From SXVE01 sp036388895 (lineage in GTDB: Bacteria; Acidobacteriota; Blastocatellia; Pyrinomonadales; Pyrinomonadaceae), in assembly GCA_036388895.1 (NCBI GenBank), contig DASVQY010000016.1, forward strand, positions 4,030 through 68,029: 64,000 nt of DNA, given 5' to 3'. The notes beneath the pieces were generated by a model. It worked only from the letters and a program-made list of their open reading frames with translations, was not told the origin of the DNA and did not search any database. Below are positions 1 to 7,648 of the stretch, piece after piece. Each line of letters begins with the position of its first letter. Positions within the stretch are counted from its first letter, which is position 1. A program made the position numbers and the translations under genes.

Positions 1-401
1 TAGTCTTTGTAGATAAGAACTAAATTTATTTCGGGAAATAGTTATAGCATACTTGCGGGCGAATTCAAAGGTTATTTAGCGAGATTTTTTTCAGGCGTGT
101 CTATTAAATTTTCACTGTCTTTTCCGGGAGCGGGATTCATCGAAACCGGTATTTTTATTTGAAAAAGCGGGAAAGATTATAAATTGTTTGAAAAATTGTT
201 TACCGTCAAATTGCCACTGATTTGAGGAAAAAACGTAATCAATCCCTTATATTTATAAAACGTATTTATAAAAACCAAAATAAAGAAGGCTTTAATTCAG
301 AAAATTCAGATGAAAGGCTTCGATTTCTTTTGCCGAAAAATGAAATATTTGCTTTAATCGGTGAATCTCGTCCGAAATTTTCCAAAGGAGAAAAATTTTT
401 A
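1..401. other. Leader region upstream of xylF, no gene recognised
   Basis: AT-rich stretch of about 400 bases before the sugar-binding lipoprotein gene. A TTG-initiated open frame from 222 runs in frame into xylF, but its encoded segment is basic, low-complexity and would bury the lipoprotein signal peptide, so I treat it as non-coding leader. I see no convincing sigma-70 promoter, terminator or operator here. The promoter of the sugar importer is presumably in this stretch. Confidence 0.4.
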
Positions 402-1493
402 ATGAAATTGAAAGCATTATTATTGCTTATTACCGCTATGCTAATCGCTTCGTGCGTCAGCGCGCCGCAAAACGGCGGAAGTACGTCGCAAACCAATTCG
501 CCGCAAAGTAACAATAACGATCCGAATCGTAAAATAAAAATCGGTTTTTCAATGGCGACGGTCAAAGAAGAACGCTGGCAGCGCGACCGGCAGGCGTTTG
601 AGGCGCGATGTAAAGAATTAAACATCGAATGTTTAATAACGGTTGCCGATAACAGCAAGGAAAAACAAGTCAACGACGTTGATAATTTGCTGACGAAAAA
701 CATAGACGTTCTGGTCATCGCGCCGGACGATGCGACACAAGCGGCTTCGATGGTTGAAAAAGCAAAGGCGCAAGGCGTGCCGGTCATCAGTTACGACCGT
801 TTGATAAATTCCGACAAAATTGATTTGTATATTTCTCATCAAGTTCCGATCATCGGCAGAAAAATGGCGGAATACGCGCTTTCAAAAGTTCCGAAAGGAA
901 ATTACGTAATGGTTTACGGCGACGCTACCGACAATAATTCGCTGATTATGAAAAAAGCGCAGATGGAGGTTTTACAGCCTGCGATTGACAGAGGCGACAT
1001 CAAAATCGTTGCGGAACAGCACGCCAAGGGCTGGAGCAAAGAAGAGGCTTTGAAAATCGTCGAAAACGCGCTCACACAAAATAATAACAATGTCGCAGCC
1101 ATTGTCGCTTCCAATGACGGAACGGCAGGCGGTGCTGTGCAGGCGCTGGCAACCCAAGGTTTAACAGGAAAAGTTTTAGTTACCGGACAGGACGCGCAGA
1201 TTGATGCTTTGCAGAGCATTGCCGAAGGCAAGCAGACGATGACGATTTATAAACCGATTATTCCGCTTGCCAATACGGCGGTCGAATCGGCGATAAAATT
1301 GGCGAAAAAAGAACCTTTAGCCGAAGCAAAGCCTTTTACGAATGACGTTATCAAAAAAGATGTTCCGTCAATACTGCTCGAAGTGACCGCCGTTGATAAA
1401 GACAAATTGATGGATACAGTTGTAAAAGACGGCTACGCCAAATTTGAAGACGTTTACAAAAATGTTCCGGCGGATCAACGCCCGAAAAGATAG
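402..1493 (+). CDS. xylF: Xylose-type ABC transporter substrate-binding lipoprotein
   Basis: Predicted periplasmic sugar-binding lipoprotein that delivers a pentose, probably xylose, to the XylGH importer. The ATG at 402 follows AAAGGAG at 384-390 and gives 363 residues. The N-terminus is a lipoprotein signal with lipobox LIASC (Cys18), then a Gly/Ser/Asn-rich linker. From about residue 46 the type-1 periplasmic-binding fold begins, with the XylF-like motifs RWQRDRQAF, DVLVIAPDD and ISYDRLINSDKIDLYIS. It is followed by the ATPase and permease genes on the same strand. Substrate assignment to xylose rests on similarity to XylF as I recall it; another monosaccharide is possible. Confidence 0.9.
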   Translation: MKLKALLLLITAMLIASCVSAPQNGGSTSQTNSPQSNNNDPNRKIKIGFSMATVKEERWQRDRQAFEARCKELNIECLITVADNSKEKQVNDVDNLLTKNIDVLVIAPDDATQAASMVEKAKAQGVPVISYDRLINSDKIDLYISHQVPIIGRKMAEYALSKVPKGNYVMVYGDATDNNSLIMKKAQMEVLQPAIDRGDIKIVAEQHAKGWSKEEALKIVENALTQNNNNVAAIVASNDGTAGGAVQALATQGLTGKVLVTGQDAQIDALQSIAEGKQTMTIYKPIIPLANTAVESAIKLAKKEPLAEAKPFTNDVIKKDVPSILLEVTAVDKDKLMDTVVKDGYAKFEDVYKNVPADQRPKR

Positions 1494-1500
1494 TTCTTTA

Positions 1501-1690
1501 AGATAGTTACAGGAAGTTCCAGATAGTTGCAGATAGTTACAGGAAGTTTGCAGAAATTTACAACAAGTTCTAAGTAGTTAGAAAAAATGTTAAGAAGTTT
1601 CAAAAGAAAATAACCTATAACTGGACTTACATCTGTATTTTTGCTGCTGCTTAACTTTCTGGAACTTCCTGCAGCTTCCCGTAAACTTTA
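1501..1690. repeat. Period-10 inverted array in the xylF-xylG spacer
   Basis: The left half carries tandem 10-base units of the type AGATAGTTAC / AGGAAGTTCC (about 1501-1560). The right half carries their reverse complements (about 1651-1690). A perfect 13-base pair of arms, AGGAAGTTCCAGA at 1511-1523 and TCTGGAACTTCCT at 1658-1670, anchors a long stem-loop. The right half ends just before the xylG start at 1697. It is the only period-10 member of the spacer-array class seen across this window. Confidence 0.8.
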
Positions 1691-1696
1691 AGATTT

Positions 1697-3211
1697 ATGA
1701 ATCCACTTCTCGAAATGCGCGCGGTTACCAAAGAGTTTCCCGGCGTAAAAGCTCTCGACGGCGTAACTTTCGATCTTCGTGAAGGCGAATTTCACGCGCT
1801 CGTCGGCGAAAACGGCGCCGGAAAATCTACTTTGATGAAGATTTTATCCGGCATTTATCCGGTCGGAACTTACGGCGGTGAAATTGTGATTAACGGCGAA
1901 AAGCGAGAGTTTCAAAATATCAGAGAAGCCGAAGCCGCCGGAATCGCTATTATTTTTCAAGAACTTTCGCTCGTTAAAGAATTAACCGTCAGCGAAAATA
2001 TCTTTCTCGGGCGCGAGCCGTCGCGCTTCGGCGTGATAAATTGGGCTGAGCTTTATCGAAAATCGGCGGAAATGCTTAAAGAATTGCATCTGCCGATTAA
2101 TCCGCGCACGCCGGTCGGAAATCTCGGAATCGGACAACAGCAGCTCGTTGAAATCGCCAAAGCTCTGTCGCAAAACGCGCGCATTCTCGTTTTAGACGAG
2201 CCGACGGCGGCGCTCACCGAAACCGAGGTCGAAACGCTGTTTGAAATACTGCGAAAATTAAAAACTCGCGGCGTCGGAATGATTTATATTTCTCATAAAC
2301 TTGACGAAGTTTTTGCGATGAGCGACCGAATAACCGTTCTGCGCGACGGAAAAACAGTCGGAACTCACGCGACGCAGGATTTAAACAACGAAAAAGTAAT
2401 TTCACTGATGGTCGGACGTGAAGTCGGCGACATTTTCCCGAAAACCGAGCACGAATTCGGCGAAATCGCGCTTGAAGTCAAAAACTTAGACGCATACGAT
2501 CTCGATAATCCGAACAAAAAGACGGTTGATAATATTTCTTTCAACGTCCGAAAGGGTGAAGTTCTAGGGATTGCCGGTTTGATGGGGGCGGGCAGGAGCG
2601 AGCTTTTAATGGCAATTTTCGGAGCGTGGTTCGGAAAAACGTCGGGCGAGACCTTTATCGAGGGCAAAAAAGTCTCGATAAATACGCCGTCCGATGCGAT
2701 AAAAAACGGCGTCGGCTTCGTCACGGAAGATCGCAAGCGTTTCGGTTTGATTCTGGAACAGACGATTTTGGACAATATGACGCTCGCCGGTTTGAAACAG
2801 GTTTCCGGTGAGTTTTTAACGCATCGCTCGCGCGAAACCGTTGCGGCGAAGGCGGCGGCGAATTCATTAAGGGTTAAAGCAAGCTCGATTTTGACTGTCG
2901 CCGGAACTCTTTCGGGCGGCAACCAGCAAAAGGTAGTGCTCGGAAAATGGCTTTTGACGAAACCGAAGATTCTATTTCTCGACGAACCGACGCGCGGTAT
3001 TGATGTCGGCGCGAAACAGGAAATTTACGCGGAAATCAACAAATTGGCGAAAGAAGGACTGGCAATCGTAATGGTTTCATCGGAGTTGCCGGAAGTTTTA
3101 GGCTTGTCAGACCGCATTTTGGTTTTGCACGAAGGCAAATTAACCGGCGAATTTTCCAAAACAGAAGCGACGCCCGAAAAAGTTATGGCGGCGGCGACCG
3201 GTTATCAATAA
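1697..3211 (+). CDS. xylG: Xylose-type ABC transporter, tandem ATPase
   Basis: Cytoplasmic ATPase that powers sugar import, 504 residues, the normal length for the XylG/RbsA/MglA class with two ABC modules in one chain. Module 1 has Walker A GENGAGKST (residues 37-45), a GIGQQQ signature and Walker B ILVLDEPTAAL. Module 2 has the degenerate Walker A GLMGAGRSE typical of the family, signature LSGGNQQKVVLGKWL and Walker B ILFLDEPTRGID. It follows xylF after a repeat-filled spacer and is 16 bases from xylH, so the three are probably one operon. Confidence 0.93.
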   Translation: MNPLLEMRAVTKEFPGVKALDGVTFDLREGEFHALVGENGAGKSTLMKILSGIYPVGTYGGEIVINGEKREFQNIREAEAAGIAIIFQELSLVKELTVSENIFLGREPSRFGVINWAELYRKSAEMLKELHLPINPRTPVGNLGIGQQQLVEIAKALSQNARILVLDEPTAALTETEVETLFEILRKLKTRGVGMIYISHKLDEVFAMSDRITVLRDGKTVGTHATQDLNNEKVISLMVGREVGDIFPKTEHEFGEIALEVKNLDAYDLDNPNKKTVDNISFNVRKGEVLGIAGLMGAGRSELLMAIFGAWFGKTSGETFIEGKKVSINTPSDAIKNGVGFVTEDRKRFGLILEQTILDNMTLAGLKQVSGEFLTHRSRETVAAKAAANSLRVKASSILTVAGTLSGGNQQKVVLGKWLLTKPKILFLDEPTRGIDVGAKQEIYAEINKLAKEGLAIVMVSSELPEVLGLSDRILVLHEGKLTGEFSKTEATPEKVMAAATGYQ

Positions 3212-3227
3212 GTTGTAAACACAAAAT

Positions 3228-4385
3228 ATGAACGAAATTAAAGAAATTAAAGAAAACGGCTTTAAGCTGCAAACGTCGTCGCTTCGCGCATACACGATGA
3301 TCGGCGCGCTGATTTTGATTTGGCTTTTTTTTCACTGGCAAACCGGCGGCATTTTCCTCAGTTATAGAAATTTATCGAATTTGATGCTGCAAACTTCCGT
3401 AACTGGAATTCTCGCCGTCGGAATGCTGATGGTGATCGTTTCGGGAAATATAGATTTGTCGGTCGGTTCAGTTTTGGGTTTGGCGGGCGGCGTCAGCGCG
3501 GTTTTGTTGACGAGTTGGGGCTACGGTCTCGCGCCGGCAATTTTAGCGGCGATTGCCGTCGCCGTAGCAATCGGGCTTTTTCACGGCGTTCTCGTCGCGT
3601 ATCTGAATATTCCGGCTTTTATTGTAACTTTAGGCGGACTTCTGGCGTGGCGCGGCGCGATCAAAGGAATATCCCAAAGCGAAACAATACCGATAACCGA
3701 TGGAACATTTAAATCTATCGGACAAAATTACGTCGCGCCGCAAATCGGCTGGATTCTGGCGGCGATTGGAATTGCGGCGGTTCTGTTTCTGGCTTTCAGA
3801 AAAGCCCGAACGCAGAAAGAATACGGTTTGGGAGATGCGAACTTAACCAGAATTTTAGCCGAAGCGTTACTGCCGATTGGCGCAATCGTCGTTTTTATAT
3901 TCGTGATGAATTCCTACGCCGGGGTGCCGATTCCGGTTCTTATTTTTCTCGTTATCGCGCTCGTCGGTTTTTTCATTACAAATAACACGACTTTCGGACG
4001 TTATCTTTACGCCATCGGCGGAAACTCGGACGCAGCCCGGCTTTCGGGAATTAATAATAAAGTCAACATCGTCAAAGTTTTCGCATTGATGGGAGCATTG
4101 ACCGGAATCGCGGCGCTGATTTTCACCGCGCGAGTCGGCAGCGCTTCGCCGGATGCGGGAGTTTTAAAGGAATTGGATGCGATTGCGGCTTGCGTCATCG
4201 GCGGCGCGAGTCTAATGGGCGGACGCGGCACGGTTTTCGGCGCGTGTCTCGGCGCGCTGATTATGTCGAGTCTCGATAACGGAATGTCATTGCTCAATGT
4301 TCGCGATTTTATGCAGGAATTGATCAAGGGAACGATTCTCGTCGCCGCCGTCGCAGTTGATATGTTCGGCAGAAAGGATTTATAA
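3228..4385 (+). CDS. xylH: Xylose-type ABC transporter permease
   Basis: Integral membrane permease of the BPD_transp_2 (RbsC/XylH) family, 385 residues with about ten hydrophobic segments. The family core GNIDLSVGSVLGLAGG lies near residue 70, and the conserved cytoplasmic loop ATP-ase contact region GGNSDAARLSGI near residue 265. The length and the long central insert match XylH better than RbsC. It starts 16 bases after xylG and is followed by a sugar kinase gene, consistent with uptake then phosphorylation of one sugar. Confidence 0.92.
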   Translation: MNEIKEIKENGFKLQTSSLRAYTMIGALILIWLFFHWQTGGIFLSYRNLSNLMLQTSVTGILAVGMLMVIVSGNIDLSVGSVLGLAGGVSAVLLTSWGYGLAPAILAAIAVAVAIGLFHGVLVAYLNIPAFIVTLGGLLAWRGAIKGISQSETIPITDGTFKSIGQNYVAPQIGWILAAIGIAAVLFLAFRKARTQKEYGLGDANLTRILAEALLPIGAIVVFIFVMNSYAGVPIPVLIFLVIALVGFFITNNTTFGRYLYAIGGNSDAARLSGINNKVNIVKVFALMGALTGIAALIFTARVGSASPDAGVLKELDAIAACVIGGASLMGGRGTVFGACLGALIMSSLDNGMSLLNVRDFMQELIKGTILVAAVAVDMFGRKDL

Positions 4386-4517
4386 AAACTCGATTTTTAT
4401 TTTCTGTGTTTCTTTAATTTTTTCTCTAATTTAAGTTTTTCCAGTATTTTTCTGAACGATTTGAGCGTTTGCTTTCGAGCTTACGCTTTTTCAATTATAA
4501 ATAAAATTACAAATAAA

Positions 4518-5471
4518 ATGAATGAAATTGTTTTAGCGACCGATCTGGGCGGCACGAATTTGAGAGTCGCGGCGATTGATTCAAACGGCAGCATTTTGTG
4601 TCGCACGAAATATGAAACTCCCAAATCCGAAAGTGCCGATGATATTTTTCGCGCAATAAGCGAAGCTGCACGAGAATGTCGAAAATCGGTAGAAAATACC
4701 GGAAGATTATTAGCCGTCGGAGTCGCTGCGCCGGCGACGATAGATTCGGCAAACGGAGTAATTTTGAAAGCGCCGAATCTTCCGGCGCTGGACGGGGCGA
4801 ATTTTTCAAAAGCAATCGAGCGCGAGTTGAATCTACCCGTGGTTTTGGAAAATGACGCCAATTCGGCGGCTATCGGCGAAAATTGGCTCGGCGCTTCGCG
4901 CGGTTACAATGATTCGATTTGCGTCACGCTCGGAACCGGCGTCGGCGGAGGAATCACTTTAAACGGCAAGATTCTGCGCGGAAAAAACGGCACAGCCGGA
5001 GAGATCGGGCACATCTGCGTCGAACCGTTCGGCGCGCCTTGCGGCTGCGGCAGTCGCGGCTGCGTCGAACAGTATTCATCCGCGACAGCCGTTGTCCGCA
5101 TCGCCCACGAACTTGAAAATCAATACCCGAAATCCGTTTTAGCGAGAAATTTTGATCTTACTTCACTCAAAGTTTACGAGGCGGGAAAGGACGGCGATGA
5201 GCTTGCTCTGGAAGTTTTTCGCCGGATGGGTTTTTATTTAGGAATAGCGCTCGCTGATTTGGTCAATGTCTTGAATCCTGAAATTATTGTGATCGGCGGG
5301 GGCGCGGCTGCCGGATGGGATTTATTTATAGAGCACGCTCGAGAGCAAATTTTCGCCCGTGCTTTTAAGGAACCGGCGGAAAGCGTCAAAATCGTTCGCG
5401 CCGAACTCGGCGACGACGCGGGAATTTTGGGAGCGGCGCGTTTAGCCTTCGATTTGCGTCTCGACAATTGA
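4518..5471 (+). CDS. ROK family sugar kinase
   Basis: Predicted cytosolic ATP-dependent hexose kinase (glucokinase-like), 317 residues from the ATG at 4518. The phosphate-1 loop ATDLGGTNLRVAAID opens the chain, ENDANSAAIGE is the catalytic region with Asp as base, and TLGTGVGGGI is the phosphate-2 loop. The ROK zinc site is seen as GH followed by CGCGSRGCVEQ. There is no N-terminal helix-turn-helix, so this is a kinase, not an XylR-type repressor. It lies 132 bases after xylH in the same direction and may phosphorylate an imported sugar. Exact substrate cannot be read from the sequence. Confidence 0.85.
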   Translation: MNEIVLATDLGGTNLRVAAIDSNGSILCRTKYETPKSESADDIFRAISEAARECRKSVENTGRLLAVGVAAPATIDSANGVILKAPNLPALDGANFSKAIERELNLPVVLENDANSAAIGENWLGASRGYNDSICVTLGTGVGGGITLNGKILRGKNGTAGEIGHICVEPFGAPCGCGSRGCVEQYSSATAVVRIAHELENQYPKSVLARNFDLTSLKVYEAGKDGDELALEVFRRMGFYLGIALADLVNVLNPEIIVIGGGAAAGWDLFIEHAREQIFARAFKEPAESVKIVRAELGDDAGILGAARLAFDLRLDN

Positions 5472-5537
5472 TTTTCAACCGAAGTTCGGCAAAATTTCGG
5501 CAATCGCGAAACGGAATATGCGCATCGAATAGTTCGC

Positions 5538-5567
5538 TTGCCAATTATCTGCCTTTTCGTGTAAGAT
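5538..5567 (+). promoter_or_regulatory. Candidate sigma-70 promoter for the rimP-nusA-infB operon
   Basis: TTGCCA at 5538-5543 and TAAGAT at 5562-5567 are separated by 18 bases. It lies about 70 bases upstream of rimP, inside or just after the 3' end region of the kinase gene, and directly before the leader hairpin. Spacing and the -10 are acceptable, not consensus. Confidence 0.4.
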
Positions 5568-5600
5568 ATTCGTTTCCTGCAATGCGTGGGAACGTGTCTG

Positions 5601-5625
5601 GTGGGTTTCGCGCCCACTTTTTATT
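5601..5625 (+). terminator. Leader hairpin with T-run just upstream of rimP
   Basis: GTGGG at 5601-5605 pairs with CCCAC at 5613-5617, followed by TTTTTATTTT. It sits 14 bases before the rimP ATG, so it is placed as an intrinsic terminator/attenuator inside the leader, not at the end of a gene. A GTGGG...CCCAC hairpin before rimP is something I recall from other bacteria (the rimP leader), which supports a conserved regulatory role; I could not check the alignment. Confidence 0.55.
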
Positions 5626-5638
5626 TTGGTTTATAACA

Positions 5639-6133
5639 ATGAGCACACACACGATTGACGAGCAAATTCGAGCTGTCGCAGCTCGTATAACGGAAGAAAA
5701 TAACCTGGAACTCGTTCACACAGAGATTCTCGGTCCAAAACGGAATCCGGTTGTGCGAGTTTATATTGATAAATCGGGCGGCGTGACGCATCAGGATTGT
5801 TCGACGGTTTCGCGGCAGGTCGAAGCCGTTCTCGATGCGGAAGATTATATCGGCTCGGCTTATACCTTGGAAGTTTCGTCTCCCGGTTTGGAGCGGGAAC
5901 TTTACAGCTTAAAGGATTTTGAAAAATACAGCGGCAATTTAGCGAAAGTCAAAACGAACGTGCCGATTAACAATCAGAAAAATTTTCGCGGACGAATTTT
6001 GCGAGTCGAAGGCGAAGAAATAGTTTTTGAAGACAAGACAAGCGGCGAAGTTCGTTTTCCGTATATTGCCGTCGCTAAAGCGAACCTGGAAATTGATTTA
6101 GAAGAAGAGTTAAAGAGAAGTGGTGAACGGTAA
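5639..6133 (+). CDS. rimP: Ribosome maturation factor RimP
   Basis: Small-subunit assembly factor, 164 residues from ATG 5639. The N-terminal RimP domain shows the family pattern NPVVRVYIDKSGGVTHQDCS and YTLEVSSPGLEREL. The C-terminal SH3-like domain follows (about residues 95-160). An in-frame upstream extension from 5468 overlaps the leader hairpin and has no family similarity, so the internal ATG is preferred. It heads the classical rimP-nusA-infB-rbfA cluster. Its stop codon lies inside the left arm of the following inverted repeat. Confidence 0.92.
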   Translation: MSTHTIDEQIRAVAARITEENNLELVHTEILGPKRNPVVRVYIDKSGGVTHQDCSTVSRQVEAVLDAEDYIGSAYTLEVSSPGLERELYSLKDFEKYSGNLAKVKTNVPINNQKNFRGRILRVEGEEIVFEDKTSGEVRFPYIAVAKANLEIDLEEELKRSGER

Positions 6134-6188
6134 GTGGTAAGCGCTCAGTAAAAGCAAAAAACTTATCACTTAGCGCTTACCACTTACC
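6129..6188. repeat. Period-7 inverted array, rimP-nusA spacer
   Basis: Perfect 17-base arms: GGTAAGTGGTAAGCGCT at 6129-6145 and AGCGCTTACCACTTACC at 6172-6188. The arm is built of the 7-mers GGTAAGT and GGTAAGC. The rimP stop codon (6131-6133) is inside the left arm and the right arm ends 10 bases before the nusA ATG, which has no Shine-Dalgarno sequence. Confidence 0.9.
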
Positions 6189-6198
6189 ATTTAAATTT

Positions 6199-7581
6199 AT
6201 GACATCTATCGGACAAAGCATCGAAGCGTTGTGCAGTGAACAGGGACTCGACCGGGCAATGGTCATCGAGGCGATGAAGGATGCCGTGAAAGCGGCGGCG
6301 CGCAAGCAGTTTAAAACGCAGGACAAAACCGGCGAAAGCATCGAAGTCGAGTGGAATAACGAAGAAGGTTCAATCGAGATTTCAGCGCAGAAAACCGTCG
6401 TTGAAGAAGTCGAGAATCCTTCGACCGAACTTTCGCTCGTCGAAGCGCAGGAACTTGCCGGAGACGAGATCGAAGTCGGCGATATGCTTCTTATTCCTTT
6501 GCCGACCGAAGAACTCGGGCGCATTGCCGCTCAGACTGCCAAACAGATTCTCGTTCAAAAAGTGCGCGAAGCGATGCGCGAAAAGGTGTATGACGAATAC
6601 ATTGACCGCAAAGGCGAATTGATAAACGGCACGGTTAAACGCTTCGAGCGCGGCGATATAATCGTTGACTTGGGCAATAATCTCGAAGCGATTCTGCCGA
6701 AAAAAGAGCAGGCGCGCGGCGAAGTCTGGAATCAGGGGGAACGCATTCGCGTCGTCATTCAAGATGTAACAAAAGAACAGAAAGGACAGCAAATAAAAGT
6801 TTCACGCGCTTCGGCGGATTTGCTGAAACGGCTTTTTGAAATGGAAGTGCCGGAAATTTACGACGATACGGTCGTTATTAAATCAGCTGTTCGAGAACCG
6901 GGCGACAGAGCGAAAATCGCGGTCGCGTCAAACGAAAAAGACGTTGATCCGGTCGGCGCCTGCGTCGGAATGAAAGGTTCGCGCGTTCAGGCGATTATCA
7001 AGGAACTGCGCGGAGAAAAAATTGACATTATCGAATGGTCGGACGAGCCTTCGGTTTTTGCCGCCAACGCGCTTTCGCCGGCGAAGGTTTCGCAGGTACG
7101 AATCACCGATATAAACAATCGCAAAATGGCGGTTATCGTGACCGAAGATCAGCTCAGCCTGGCAATCGGTAAAAAAGGGCAAAACGTGCGTTTGGCGACC
7201 CGGCTCGTCGGTTGGGATATAGACATCATCAGCGAAGATGTTTTAAAACGAGAAATTTCTCAACAGATGGGACAGGCTGCCGCAGCGGGCGAAGAAGTTT
7301 CGCTCAGAGATTTGCACGGATTATCGGCTTCTCAAGCCGAGACTTTGGCTGAAAAGGGAGTCGAAACGGTTGATGCTTTAGCTGCTACGACGATTGATGA
7401 TTTGGTTGATATTTTAGATATAAGTCTCGACGAAGCGGAAACGATTCTCTCGTCGGCAAATGCCGTCATTGAAGCTCGCGACGCGCAGAGCGGCAATGAC
7501 GATAACGAAAACGAAGGCGCTTCTTCCGAAAATGAAACGGAAGAAGCAGCCGACGAAAACACAGAAGAAGATAGTAAGTAA
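6199..7581 (+). CDS. nusA: Transcription elongation/termination factor NusA
   Basis: RNA-polymerase-associated factor for pausing, termination and antitermination, 460 residues. Order of domains: N-terminal RNAP-binding domain (about 1-125), S1 (about 130-200, with RFERGDIIVDLG), KH1 and KH2 (about 200-345, with VGACVGMKGSRVQAI and LAIGKKGQNVRLA), a helix-hairpin-helix segment (about 365-430), and a very acidic Asp/Glu/Asn tail. The order rimP-nusA-infB is standard for bacteria. It starts without an obvious ribosome-binding site right after the repeat. Confidence 0.96.
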   Translation: MTSIGQSIEALCSEQGLDRAMVIEAMKDAVKAAARKQFKTQDKTGESIEVEWNNEEGSIEISAQKTVVEEVENPSTELSLVEAQELAGDEIEVGDMLLIPLPTEELGRIAAQTAKQILVQKVREAMREKVYDEYIDRKGELINGTVKRFERGDIIVDLGNNLEAILPKKEQARGEVWNQGERIRVVIQDVTKEQKGQQIKVSRASADLLKRLFEMEVPEIYDDTVVIKSAVREPGDRAKIAVASNEKDVDPVGACVGMKGSRVQAIIKELRGEKIDIIEWSDEPSVFAANALSPAKVSQVRITDINNRKMAVIVTEDQLSLAIGKKGQNVRLATRLVGWDIDIISEDVLKREISQQMGQAAAAGEEVSLRDLHGLSASQAETLAEKGVETVDALAATTIDDLVDILDISLDEAETILSSANAVIEARDAQSGNDDNENEGASSENETEEAADENTEEDSK

Positions 7582-7586
7582 AAACA

Positions 7587-7628
7587 ACCGGAAAAACTCC
7601 GGTCAGGCGGAAAGGATTTAATAAATCC
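7587..7628. repeat. Two short hairpins in the nusA-infB spacer
   Basis: ACCGGA at 7587-7592 pairs with TCCGGT at 7598-7603, and GGATTTA at 7614-7620 pairs with TAAATCC at 7622-7628. These are short, without the tandem words seen in the other spacers of this operon and without a T-run, so they may be mRNA structure only. Confidence 0.45.
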
Positions 7629-7648
7629 ATTAGAAATTTAGATAAAAT

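Noticed and set aside
222..401. In-frame N-terminal extension of XylF from a TTG codon
   Set aside because: It would bury the lipoprotein signal and its lipobox; a good ribosome-binding site precedes the ATG at 402.
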